From the NCBI GenBank assembly GCA_017640725.1, contig JAEPQB010000002.1, forward strand, positions 744,001-808,000: a stretch of DNA of 64,000 nt. Reading direction: 5' to 3'. How positions within the stretch are numbered: the stretch's first letter is position 1; every line of letters begins with the position of its first letter. Made by a program: the position numbers and the translations under genes. The notes below the pieces were generated by a model. That model did not search any database, had not been told where the DNA came from, and was given only the letters and a program-made list of their open reading frames with translations. Source of the stretch: Kordiimonadaceae bacterium (lineage in GTDB: Bacteria > Pseudomonadota > Alphaproteobacteria > Sphingomonadales > Kordiimonadaceae). Of the stretch, positions 28,900 through 38,159 are shown in pieces.

Positions 28900-30411
28900 T
28901 TACTCCGCGGCTTTCACCTCGGGTTCCGGGAACAGTTCATCCATCGCGACACTGCGGCCGTTATCAAGCACAATGCGCGCATGATAGCGCTTCAAAAGCC
29001 GAGGTTCTGCGACCCCGCAACTGTGTGCCAGAATGCCAACTTCCTTTTTCATGTTTTTGGCATATTGCGCCACTCGCACGGCTTTGTTCGCGGGGTCCAG
29101 GCCATATTGCAGCTTTTTGTCGTGCGTCGTGATGCCGGTTGGGCAAGTATTTTTGTTGCACTGCAGCGCCTGAATGCATCCGAGCGCAAACATGAAACCA
29201 CGGGCGGAGTTCACGAAATCCGCGCCAGCGCAGAAGGCCCAGGCCACTTCTGAGGGATTAATCATCTTGCCGCTGGCGCACACTTTCACACGCTCCCGAA
29301 GACCATGCTTTTTCAGGATATCCACCACAAGCGGCAGGCTTTCGCGCACCGGCATGCCCATATTGTCAATCAGGCTCATGGGGGCGGCGCCCGTGCCGCC
29401 GTCGGCGCTATCTATGGTGATAAAGTCTGGCGCGCTCTCAGGCCCGCGCTCATTAATCAGTTTGCACAGGTTTTCAAAGAAGCCATACGCACCGATCACC
29501 GCCTTAAAGCCAACCGGCTTACCGGTGACGTCCCGCACATAATTCAGCATGTCCAACAGGTCATCGATGCTGTCCACCTCGGGGTGGCGGTTCGGGCTGA
29601 TCGCGTCCTGCCCGACTTCAAGGCCGCGAATGCGCGCGATATCTTCCGTGACTTTCGCGCCCGGCAGAATGCCGCCCTTGCCCGGCTTAGCGCCCTGGCT
29701 GAGTTTGATTTCAAACATCTTAACGGCGTCATGCTCGGCAACCGCTCTCAGCTTGTCTTCGTCAAACCCGCCTTCGGGCTTCCTGACACCAAACTTGCCG
29801 GTGCCGATCTGAAACACAATGTCTGCCCCGCCTTCAAGATGGTAGGGCGACAGGCCACCCTCCCCCGTGTTCATCCAGATGCCAGCTTTTTTGGCACCCG
29901 CTGACAGCGCCTTCACGGCTGGGATCGAAATGGCGCCGTAACTCATCCCCGAGATATTGAAGATGGAATCGGTGGTGTAGGGTTGGCGTGCGTAGGGGCC
30001 GATTGTAACGGCGCCTGGCTCTATCGCGTCCTGCTCCAACGTTGGGAAGGGGCAGTTTACGAAATACACAGTGCCAGTGGGTCGCAAGTCCCGCGTAGAG
30101 CCAAAAGCAACCGTCGAATCCACATTTTTAGCGGCGCGGTAAACCCAGGAACGTTCGGCCCGGTTGAAAGGCATCTCCTCCCGGTCGAGCGCAAAGAAAT
30201 ACTGGCGGAAAAACTCCCCGAGATGCTCGAACAAATAGCGAAAACGAGCAATTACAGGGTAATTGCGCTTAAGCGTGCTTTCGGTTTGCATTTTGTCGTG
30301 CACATAGAGCACGAGCACCCACAAAATGCCGATCCCGATCGCGAAAATGAACAAAAACGACAAGATTTCGAGAAGACCGACAACAATGTCGGACAGTTGA
30401 CCCATGTCCAT
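28900..30411 (-). CDS. FMN-binding glutamate synthase family protein (GltB-like domain)
   Basis: GAISIPAVKALSAGAKKAGIWMNTGEGGLSPYHLEGG, ITIDSADGGTGAAPMSLIDNMGMP, CNKNTCPTGITTHD. Confidence 0.95.
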   Translation of the reverse strand: MDMGQLSDIVVGLLEILSFLFIFAIGIGILWVLVLYVHDKMQTESTLKRNYPVIARFRYLFEHLGEFFRQYFFALDREEMPFNRAERSWVYRAAKNVDSTVAFGSTRDLRPTGTVYFVNCPFPTLEQDAIEPGAVTIGPYARQPYTTDSIFNISGMSYGAISIPAVKALSAGAKKAGIWMNTGEGGLSPYHLEGGADIVFQIGTGKFGVRKPEGGFDEDKLRAVAEHDAVKMFEIKLSQGAKPGKGGILPGAKVTEDIARIRGLEVGQDAISPNRHPEVDSIDDLLDMLNYVRDVTGKPVGFKAVIGAYGFFENLCKLINERGPESAPDFITIDSADGGTGAAPMSLIDNMGMPVRESLPLVVDILKKHGLRERVKVCASGKMINPSEVAWAFCAGADFVNSARGFMFALGCIQALQCNKNTCPTGITTHDKKLQYGLDPANKAVRVAQYAKNMKKEVGILAHSCGVAEPRLLKRYHARIVLDNGRSVAMDELFPEPEVKAAE

Positions 30412-30575
30412 AACGTCTCTCCCGTACCACCAAGGAGTTTGACCATAGACCAAAAGCAGGTGGTTGCGCCAACACCTGTTGCTCACACTTTTGCTGGTTT
30501 GATGTGAACTTGCTTTCGCTTGCAAGATCAGCCTGCTGTGCCAAGATGGCGGCCTGGCAATCAGGGGACAGTTTC

Positions 30576-31334
30576 ATGAAGTCTGAGAAAGTTGTTTTCA
30601 CCGGTTCACAAGGGTTTGAGCTTGCGGCGCGCTATGATGGGCCCGACGAAGAACCACGGGCCATGGCCCTGTTTGCGCATTGCTTTACCTGCGGCAAGGA
30701 CCTGAATGCCATCAACCGCATTGCCCGCGCGCTTGCGGCAGACGGCATTGGCATGTTCAGGTTTGACTTTACGGGTCTTGGCCTGTCGAACGGTGACTTC
30801 GCCAACACCAATTTCAGCTCCAATGTCGAAGACTTGGTGCGCGCCGCAGATTTCATGCGCGACACTATGATCGCCCCCACCATCATGATGGGGCACAGCC
30901 TGGGTGGTGCGGCGACACTTGTGGCGGCGGGTCAGGTGCCGGAGGTGAAGGCAGTGGCAACCATCGGCGCACCCTTTGACAGCGTGAATGTGCTGAAGCA
31001 ATTCAAAAACGATATCGACACCATCGAAGCGGACGGCGAGGCCGAGGTGATGTTGGCGGGTCGCCCGTTCAAGATGAAGAAACAGTTCATCGAGGACGCG
31101 AAAAGCCAGAATGTGGCGGACCATATTGGAGCGCTCAAGAAACCGCTTCTGGTGATGCACAGCCCTATTGATGAGACCGTCGGCATCGACCATGCCCGTA
31201 AAATTTACGAGGCTGCGAAGCACCCCAAAAGCTATGTATCCCTTGATAAAGCTGATCATCTCTTGATGAAAAACGCTGCCGACGGGCAATATGTGGCGCG
31301 TGTGCTCTCCGCATGGGCCAGCCAGTACATTTGA
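30576..31334 (+). CDS. Alpha/beta hydrolase
   Basis: ALFAHCFTCGKDLNA, GHSLGGAATL nucleophile elbow. Confidence 0.92.
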   Translation: MKSEKVVFTGSQGFELAARYDGPDEEPRAMALFAHCFTCGKDLNAINRIARALAADGIGMFRFDFTGLGLSNGDFANTNFSSNVEDLVRAADFMRDTMIAPTIMMGHSLGGAATLVAAGQVPEVKAVATIGAPFDSVNVLKQFKNDIDTIEADGEAEVMLAGRPFKMKKQFIEDAKSQNVADHIGALKKPLLVMHSPIDETVGIDHARKIYEAAKHPKSYVSLDKADHLLMKNAADGQYVARVLSAWASQYI

Positions 31335-31506
31335 CCACCCGTGGCACCTTGTAACTGCAGCACACTTACATTTTAGGTTTTCAACACCACCATCTTTGCG
31401 TTATATGTACGGTATTAAGTTGTTTTTTTAACCGGGTTTATTGTTACGGCAAATAGCTGCCAGAGTAGTTGAGTTTTTTGTGCATTCAATCGTTTAGGAG
31501 CCTGTT

Positions 31507-32304
31507 TTGACAGTGGACCGAATTTCCAATGCCCCAAACTCAAAGAGCTTTCTGACTAATAAAATTGAACAACTTAATGTTCTTGTACCAACCCTCATTG
31601 ACCGTGGAGTTGTATTCTACAGAAACTCGGGATTTTGGAGGACTCTGTTCTTAGTCAGCGGATTTGTCGGCCACTTACTCACCTGGACCACGATAATTTA
31701 TAGCGCCTACAGTTCGGTCAACGAAGCCTTGTCAATTGCCGACCAACATTACTTGTTCAAAGGCATTTTTGGTATTGTTGTCAGCCTACTCTTTCTCCAC
31801 ATAGGCACGAGCAATGATGAACTGATGCGGACTTATGTCGATAACATCATTGCCCTAATATTCAGCCTCACGCATGTCCTTTCTTTATCTATTTCACTAT
31901 ATATAATATATAGTTATAATGATTTCAGTGTAACATTTGAAAATTCATCGGTTAACTGGAACTTCGGGCCCGCTAGCATTTTTGCTGTTACACTTTATTT
32001 TGCCAATTACATCATCGCCAGCATCTACAGGCTTAAAAGTTCCAAAAAACGAAATGTCGTCGAATTTGTCCCGATTGCGGCCGTGCTAATCTATATATAT
32101 TTCAATGTCGATTTTGACTTGTCGGCGTTTCTCAAAGTCATCGGAAGCATCGATGAAACTAACTTCGCATCTCTGACATTGACTATCATTATGCTGTTTC
32201 TCAGCTTGCCGTATTTCTTCGGTGTCTACTCGAGGAATATCGCCATTAACCCCCCTAAAATACCAAGGCCTGTTAGTGAGCAAGCAAACGTCGAAGAGAC
32301 TTGA
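31507..32304 (+). CDS. Hypothetical multi-TM membrane protein
   Basis: Several hydrophobic segments; AT-rich relative to neighbours. Confidence 0.65.
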   Translation: MTVDRISNAPNSKSFLTNKIEQLNVLVPTLIDRGVVFYRNSGFWRTLFLVSGFVGHLLTWTTIIYSAYSSVNEALSIADQHYLFKGIFGIVVSLLFLHIGTSNDELMRTYVDNIIALIFSLTHVLSLSISLYIIYSYNDFSVTFENSSVNWNFGPASIFAVTLYFANYIIASIYRLKSSKKRNVVEFVPIAAVLIYIYFNVDFDLSAFLKVIGSIDETNFASLTLTIIMLFLSLPYFFGVYSRNIAINPPKIPRPVSEQANVEET

Positions 32305-32321
32305 AACTGACGGTCTAACTT

Positions 32322-33197
32322 TCAAAAATAGCGCCCAAAAGCGGCAAAGTCGGCCTGATAAAGCGGTGCCAGTTCATTCGGCAGCGCTGGCGCACCAGAC
32401 CTGTTTTTTTTGGGCGATTTCATCTCTTCAAGAAGCGGCAGTGCCTGGCCTGTGTGATCAGACAATTGGGCCACCAATTTTGGCAGGTCTGCCAACCCAC
32501 CAAGCCATCTAAAGAGGCTTGGGTCTGTACCTAAAAAGCTGGTAACTGGTTCGGTGTGATTGCGGGCCGTGATAAACACCTGCCGGTATCGCGGTAATTC
32601 ACCAATGAATGTTTCCCAGTCGGGCTTTGTTGGCATGCCATAGAAATGGGCAGCGCCGTCATGATGTTTCGCCAATTGGTCCCGCGCGGCGATATTACCG
32701 TGATAGAATGACCAGATGCGGTCCATGGGGGCACGGACCAATGCCGCCGAAAAATAGTCAGCATACTTGCTTGGCACATCAGACAGTTTAACCGGGCGCT
32801 TTTTCGCGTCCTCATCGTGAATGCCTTCGCCGCGGCTTTCTTCACCCAAAACCACCTTCAACACATTCATCACACTAGTGGAACCGCACTTGGGGATGGG
32901 GAAAAACAGAATTTTCTCTGCCGGCAATACCCGGGCCCGACTCAAACCATTGCCGGTTATTGCCAATTCCCAAGACCCAGGTGCCCACGCTTTTTCAATG
33001 ATTGGTTTCAGGGTTTCCGCTGCGGCTTGTTCTTGCCCTTCAAACAATTGAAATCGGGCTTGGATGCGACGGAACCGCAGATGCTCACTGTCCCGCAGCG
33101 CCTGATCCAGCAGGGTTCGGGCCTTATCAAACCGTTCCCCAAGGAAATGGTCCCATATATCTGCCGCAAGGGCCTTTTCTGCGTCGGTTGCGCGCAT
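32322..33197 (-). CDS. Sulfotransferase family 2-like protein
   Basis: KILFFPIPKCGSTSVMNVLKVVLGEE and ALVRAPMDRIWSFYHG. Confidence 0.75.
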   Translation of the reverse strand: MRATDAEKALAADIWDHFLGERFDKARTLLDQALRDSEHLRFRRIQARFQLFEGQEQAAAETLKPIIEKAWAPGSWELAITGNGLSRARVLPAEKILFFPIPKCGSTSVMNVLKVVLGEESRGEGIHDEDAKKRPVKLSDVPSKYADYFSAALVRAPMDRIWSFYHGNIAARDQLAKHHDGAAHFYGMPTKPDWETFIGELPRYRQVFITARNHTEPVTSFLGTDPSLFRWLGGLADLPKLVAQLSDHTGQALPLLEEMKSPKKNRSGAPALPNELAPLYQADFAAFGRYF

Positions 33198-33634
33198 CAG
33201 GCCGCAGAACTACCTGCATTGAGGTCAGCAAACATCTGCTCCAGCACTTCAAAGGGTAGAACCACACTGCCATGACGCCCCGGATGATCAGTGACAGCCG
33301 ACAATAGGCCCAGCTTTTCCCATTTTTGTGGGAAATCAACCTCGCCTGTTTTCACCATATGGCGAAAGCGCGCTGCAATGTCTGAAAGCTCGGCTTCCGA
33401 TAGTCCGATAACCTGCTCGCCAACAATGGCGGCTGACGCCTGACCCAGCGCGCAGGCTTTCACTTCCTGCCCAAATTCGGTGATCACACCATCTTGAACA
33501 CGCGCTTCAGCGGTAATTCGGCTACCGCAGATACGGCTGGTTTTCACGGCACTGACATCGGCGTCGCTTAGCCGCGCCAGATGCGGAATTTGCGTGGTAA
33601 GCCGCAGAATTTCGGTGTTGTAAAGCTCGCTCAT
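33197..33634 (-). CDS. Iron-sulfur cluster assembly scaffold protein (NifU/IscU-like)
   Basis: VKTSRICGSRITAEARVQDGVITEFGQEVKACALGQASAAIVGE. Confidence 0.85.
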   Translation of the reverse strand: MSELYNTEILRLTTQIPHLARLSDADVSAVKTSRICGSRITAEARVQDGVITEFGQEVKACALGQASAAIVGEQVIGLSEAELSDIAARFRHMVKTGEVDFPQKWEKLGLLSAVTDHPGRHGSVVLPFEVLEQMFADLNAGSSAA

Positions 33635-33877
33635 GACGACCCTTAAATAAGCCTTTTGCTGATCCATCTTCAAGCCCCTGCCGTAGGGAATTATCGGTGC
33701 TGCAAAGGGACAGCCGTCAGGCAAGCGCTTGATGTTTGCTTGATTAATCCCTTAAGCTCACCATATCAACAGCGTTTGTCGCTTGGGGGGAACGGGTCCC
33801 CTCAATAAACAAAACCGCGACAAATGTCACATCGTTCGGGCGGGACGGCCCGAGCCAAAATCGAAAGGATCATCCTT

Positions 33878-34507
33878 ATGGATGCCGTACTTGAAAGGGC
33901 TGACAATAGCCCTGAACTGAAGGTAATCCCGCAGGACGCCGCTGAGAGCCCAACAAGGGCCGAGGCTGAAGCCGCGGTTCGCACTTTAATTCGCTGGGCA
34001 GGCGATGACCCCACGAGAGAAGGCCTTATCGACACGCCAAAACGTGTTGTGAAAGCTTACGAAGAATTCTTTAACGGTTACAAAAAGGACCCGGCAGAAA
34101 TCCTGTCGCGCACCTTCGAAGAGGTCAACGGCTACGACGATATGGTCGTGCTGCGTGGCATCAAGGTGGAAAGCCACTGTGAGCATCATATGGTGCCGGT
34201 CACGGGTATTGCGCATGTTGCCTATATGCCAAATGGCAGTGTTGTTGGGCTTTCAAAGCTCGCCCGCATTGTAGAAGCGTATGGCAAGCGCCTGCAGACC
34301 CAGGAAACCATGACAGCACAGATCGCGGACGCGCTTGAGGAGCACCTAGACCCCAAAGGGGTGGCCGTGATCATCGACGCGACACACAGCTGCATGTCTT
34401 GCCGTGGTGTGAAACATTCGGATGTTTACACCATCACGCGTCAGTTCCGTGGTTGCTTCAAAGAAGCAGATCAGGAACGCCGTTTTTGGGACCTTGTGCG
34501 CGGATAA
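33878..34507 (+). CDS. folE: GTP cyclohydrolase I
   Basis: [56 protein letters not shown]. Confidence 0.98.
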   Translation: MDAVLERADNSPELKVIPQDAAESPTRAEAEAAVRTLIRWAGDDPTREGLIDTPKRVVKAYEEFFNGYKKDPAEILSRTFEEVNGYDDMVVLRGIKVESHCEHHMVPVTGIAHVAYMPNGSVVGLSKLARIVEAYGKRLQTQETMTAQIADALEEHLDPKGVAVIIDATHSCMSCRGVKHSDVYTITRQFRGCFKEADQERRFWDLVRG

Positions 34508-34533
34508 GCGCCGGCCTCACATAAAGCTTGAAG

Positions 34534-34570
34534 AAGCGGCATGGTTCTAGGACTATGCCGCTTTATTTTT
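34534..34570 (+). terminator. Intrinsic terminator downstream of folE
   Basis: AAGCGGCAT...ATGCCGCTT followed by TATTTTT. Confidence 0.8.
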
Positions 34571-34583
34571 TGGGGTCTGAAGT

Positions 34584-34874
34584 TTGCAGTTGCACACTAA
34601 ATACAATTGCCTGTCATTGGGTGGACCAATTATTGCGCTATCGAGTTCCGGAAGTTTGGGCTTCCTGGCAGATGCCAACGGTGCAGAAATAAGTTTTGCT
34701 TGGTTTGCTTTGCTCGCACTTCTAGTGCAGCTTTCTGCAATACTATTGGCCTATAACGTGAAGTGTCCGCACTGCGGCGCCCCGGTAAGCTACCTCATAA
34801 TTCCCAGGATACGGTTTTTGGCAACCGACAAATGCTTGAAATGCAAAAGAAGATACTCTGAGACCCGATCATGA
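34584..34874 (+). CDS. Small membrane protein with C-terminal zinc ribbon
   Basis: TM segment [20 protein letters not shown] followed by CPHCGAP...[12 protein letters not shown] overlap with hisI. Confidence 0.6.
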   Translation: MQLHTKYNCLSLGGPIIALSSSGSLGFLADANGAEISFAWFALLALLVQLSAILLAYNVKCPHCGAPVSYLIIPRIRFLATDKCLKCKRRYSETRS

Positions 34875-35287
34875 CGCTCACATTTGCAGAACCCGCAGAC
34901 CGAAAAGAACTGGAAACAGGCAACGGCTTTGCGCCGAAGTTTGACGAACGCGGGCTGATCCCTGTGTTCACCAGCTGCGCGACCACAGGCCGCGCCCTGA
35001 TGCAGGCATGGATGAACGCCGAAGCGATCGAGAAAACCATCGAAACAGGCGAAGCGCACTATTTCAGCCGCTCCCGGCAGGAGCTTTGGCACAAGGGTGC
35101 CACATCGGGTGAGTTTCAGCTGGTGAAAGAATTTCGGGTGGACTGTGACCAGGACAGCCTGTGGCTGGTTGTGGAGCAAAAAGGCGGCAAATGCTGTCAC
35201 GTGGGGCACCCCAGCTGTTTCTTCCGCGAAATCCCAGTGGGGGAAGATGCCATTCAGGACGGCACAATCACGCTGACGATTGACTAG
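34871..35287 (+). CDS. hisI: Phosphoribosyl-AMP cyclohydrolase
   Basis: [37 protein letters not shown]. Confidence 0.97.
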   Translation: MTLTFAEPADRKELETGNGFAPKFDERGLIPVFTSCATTGRALMQAWMNAEAIEKTIETGEAHYFSRSRQELWHKGATSGEFQLVKEFRVDCDQDSLWLVVEQKGGKCCHVGHPSCFFREIPVGEDAIQDGTITLTID

Positions 35288-35288
35288 G

Positions 35289-37721
35289 CTATTCGTCAGC
35301 AAGCAATGCTGCCATCGACACGCGTGAAACTTGGTAAGCCACTGCATTTATCGAAAACACAGCCACGGCAATAACAAGAATTGCTGCCGCCCCAAAAAGC
35401 CCAAATGGGACATCAATTCGATAAGCAAAGCCGTTAAGCCATTCCGTGACGAAAATATAAGCCGCAGGGAAAGCAACCACCAGAGCCCAAAAAACCGGCT
35501 TGATGGCGCGTGTAGCCGCAAGCTTCCAAGCCTGCAAAACGGACGCGCCAAGAACACGGCGAATGGCGAACTCTTTGCGCTGCTTTGCTAATAGGAATGA
35601 AGAAACCGCGTATAATCCCATGCAACTGATCACAAGGCTAAGCACACCTGCAACTTGCAGAAAGTCTAACAGTTTCATTTCGGGCCCATACTGTTTCATT
35701 AATCTGTCTTCAAGAAGTTCACCAACGAACACGCGATCAGGCACAGTTTCCCGCCACACACGCTCCATGTCAGCGAACACTTCATCGACCGAGCGCCCCG
35801 CAGTTCTGAAGGCGTATGAAAAATAAAAGTCCTCTCTGATCCAAAACATCATGGGCTCAATCTCGTCGCGCAGAGAAGTTTGATGAATATTTTCAACCAC
35901 GCCAACTATGGTTATGAACCTGCGGTCGTCCGATTGGCCCCACCACAATTGTTGCCCCAGTGCTTGCTGCGGTGATCCAAACCCAAGTTTTTCAATCAGG
36001 GCTTCGTTAACCAACATATTGAAACCGCGTTCACTGGAGTAGTGATCCTCGCCGTACTCGAACGAAAGGCGCCTTCCCGCCAGTAATTCATAATCGAACA
36101 CATCAAAGAAATCCGGATTCATAAATTGAACAGGGAATATATATTCTGCATTCAGATCATGCCCAGGTGTGGAAAACCCTGCTGTTGGCAAAGTCCCTTC
36201 CGTCGGTGCGGACATGCCGCGCGCTGATGCCACCACACCAGGCAAATCAGACAACTTGCTAAACAGATCTGACGATTTCCCCGCGTCAGACGGTAGGCTG
36301 TTTAACAGGATGACATTGTCAGGCTCGTACCCCAAATCCTTGGATTGGATGAATTGCACCTGAGCCCAAACGACACTGCCAACGATCAGCAATGTGGCTG
36401 CGATGATGAATTGAAAACTCATCATCATACGGCTGAACCGCATGGAAACGCCATAAGCGGCATTGCGAGTCCTCAGTGAGTCAATCGGGGTTTTGGCGGC
36501 CAATCTGGTTGCTGGAAACAGGCCGGCAAACAGGGCCAGCGCAAAAGCCGTCAAAGCGACAAACAAGCCCGACATGCTCAGGTCTCCACCATTGCGCCCA
36601 CCCTGATACCCTATGAGGTCAAAAATCTGGTCGCCCCAGACTTCAAAGCCGATAATGGACAGATAAAAAGCACCGAATGAGATCAAAAGTGATTCCGGCA
36701 GGAACTGTCGCTGGATTTGCGGTAGACCGGCCCCAAAAACTTTCCGAAGTGCCACTTCCTTGATACGGAACTGCGCCTGAACAACCATTGTGTTCACAAA
36801 GTTCGCGCCTGAGATGACAACCAACAACAGACCCGATAGCGCATAGATATATAGGATCTGTAGGTTGCCTCCCGGTTTCATATCATCAACACCACTTTGG
36901 AAAAGATGCAGCTGGTCAACCCGGTTAAGCGTGTTGACTAGACTTTCAGCTACATCCCATGAACCAGAAGGCGGAATGACCTGTCGCTCGAGCTCTGGCA
37001 ACCGGTTGAGAATACTGATTGGATTTGCACCACGGGTTAGCTTGGCATAAGTGAAAATTAATGCTGCCCGCCAGTTAGATAGGATCTCGGCTCTGTGTAA
37101 GCTTTCATCAAACTGCACAATCGCCTCGATTGCTAGGTGGGAATTGTGCGGCACATCTTGAAAAACGCCGGTCACCCGGAAATCTGCATCAAGTCCCTGA
37201 TCATACAAGCTCACAGGGATAACCTTGCCTATGGCTTGTTCTTCGCCGAACAGGCGCTGCGCCAAGGTTTCTGAAATCATTATGCCACGAGGGTCCGCGA
37301 GCCCTGCTTTCCCAATGCCATCAATGATCGCAAAGTCAAAGATGTCCAGAAACTCAGGGTCGACTTTTGAAACTATGCCGTCAAACATGACACCGTCTCG
37401 GTGAAAAGTGGCTTTGGTGTTCAAAAGTCGAGAGACAGCTTCAACTTCACTGAAATTGCTTTTCAGCAAATTGCGAAGCGGATGATTTGAAGTAGCAAAC
37501 GCTGTCGGTTCTTGGCCAGGATACGTGATAGTCGCCTGGATACGGTAGACACGCTCGGCTTCATGCCAGAAAGTGTCGTAGCTCAATTCATGACGAACAT
37601 ACTGAGTGATTGCCGTCATGAACGTGAAGGCGATGGCAAGCCCAAAAAACATAATCAGGCTATTTCCTTTGTGCGAATTCAATTGCCTGACTATGATTCT
37701 GACTGCACGCAGTTGCTGCAT
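35289..37721 (-). CDS. ABC transporter permease (MacB/FtsX type), 810 aa
   Basis: FtsX and MacB-PCD domain patterns; FRIKEVALRKVFGAG, KQRKEFAIRRVLGAS; SD GGAGG before ATG 37721. Confidence 0.92.
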   Translation of the reverse strand: MQQLRAVRIIVRQLNSHKGNSLIMFFGLAIAFTFMTAITQYVRHELSYDTFWHEAERVYRIQATITYPGQEPTAFATSNHPLRNLLKSNFSEVEAVSRLLNTKATFHRDGVMFDGIVSKVDPEFLDIFDFAIIDGIGKAGLADPRGIMISETLAQRLFGEEQAIGKVIPVSLYDQGLDADFRVTGVFQDVPHNSHLAIEAIVQFDESLHRAEILSNWRAALIFTYAKLTRGANPISILNRLPELERQVIPPSGSWDVAESLVNTLNRVDQLHLFQSGVDDMKPGGNLQILYIYALSGLLLVVISGANFVNTMVVQAQFRIKEVALRKVFGAGLPQIQRQFLPESLLISFGAFYLSIIGFEVWGDQIFDLIGYQGGRNGGDLSMSGLFVALTAFALALFAGLFPATRLAAKTPIDSLRTRNAAYGVSMRFSRMMMSFQFIIAATLLIVGSVVWAQVQFIQSKDLGYEPDNVILLNSLPSDAGKSSDLFSKLSDLPGVVASARGMSAPTEGTLPTAGFSTPGHDLNAEYIFPVQFMNPDFFDVFDYELLAGRRLSFEYGEDHYSSERGFNMLVNEALIEKLGFGSPQQALGQQLWWGQSDDRRFITIVGVVENIHQTSLRDEIEPMMFWIREDFYFSYAFRTAGRSVDEVFADMERVWRETVPDRVFVGELLEDRLMKQYGPEMKLLDFLQVAGVLSLVISCMGLYAVSSFLLAKQRKEFAIRRVLGASVLQAWKLAATRAIKPVFWALVVAFPAAYIFVTEWLNGFAYRIDVPFGLFGAAAILVIAVAVFSINAVAYQVSRVSMAALLADE

Positions 37722-37760
37722 TTGCCCCGCCTCCGGACTCCGTTATCCATATGAGTTTGC

Positions 37761-37776
37761 GCAAGTGTTGTGCCAA
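37761..37776 (-). promoter_or_regulatory. Putative sigma-54 (-24/-12) promoter of the ABC permease gene
   Basis: Minus strand TTGGCACAACACTTGC; near-perfect match to TGGCACG-N4-TTGC, about 40-55 bp from ATG. Confidence 0.75.
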
Positions 37777-37870
37777 TGCGTTATCCCCAGAAATCTGAGT
37801 CAAACCAAGTTTTTCCAACCTTTACAGAAATACCCGCCACCACGACCGTACGAAAATGAACACTATTCTT

Positions 37871-37886
37871 TGTTCGGAAACGAACA
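37871..37886. promoter_or_regulatory. Palindrome TGTTCG-GAAA-CGAACA upstream of the sigma-54-like promoter
   Basis: Perfect 6-4-6 inverted repeat. Confidence 0.6.
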
Positions 37887-37909
37887 GTTCCGCCCAATTC
37901 CAAGGATAA

Positions 37910-37922
37910 GTTACTTTGTAAC
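37910..37922. promoter_or_regulatory. Palindrome GTTAC-TTT-GTAAC, copy 1
   Basis: Perfect 5-3-5 inverted repeat, identical to 37981-37993. Confidence 0.6.
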
Positions 37923-37980
37923 ATTTCATCGCGTCGATCGCTCGTTTGATCGCAGGCAGGTAGCCGCGCACGCTTTCATT

Positions 37981-37993
37981 GTTACTTTGTAAC
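37981..37993. promoter_or_regulatory. Palindrome GTTAC-TTT-GTAAC, copy 2
   Basis: Identical 13-mer 71 bp from copy 1. Confidence 0.6.
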
Positions 37994-38077
37994 CAAGCAA
38001 CTGAACTTGCGACACGACAGCGAAGATAACCCGCCAATCCATTATGGGTTGGATTTACGATCCTCTTAATAAGCACT

Positions 38078-38104
38078 CAGGCCACTTCGGTGGCCTGTTT
38101 TTTT
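38078..38104 (+). terminator. Strong intrinsic terminator
   Basis: CAGGCCAC-TTCG-GTGGCCTG followed by T8; no plus-strand gene immediately upstream. Confidence 0.9.
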
Positions 38105-38159
38105 AACGCAAGCGTGAAGCGGATGCAGGATGACATCACAGCCGGACTGGCTTAAGCTC

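Noticed and set aside
30606-31289. 227-aa minus-strand ORF
   Set aside because: Antisense to the alpha/beta hydrolase gene with a clear GHSLGG motif
31896-31914. Perfect 19-nt inverted repeat ACTATATATAATATATAGT
   Set aside because: Lies inside the coding sequence of the membrane protein (SLYIIYSYND) and is explained by local AT-richness
37990-38077. Possible tRNA upstream of the orphan terminator
   Set aside because: A GGAT/ATCC mini-stem is present, but no acceptor stem, anticodon arm or GTTCRA T-loop could be assembled
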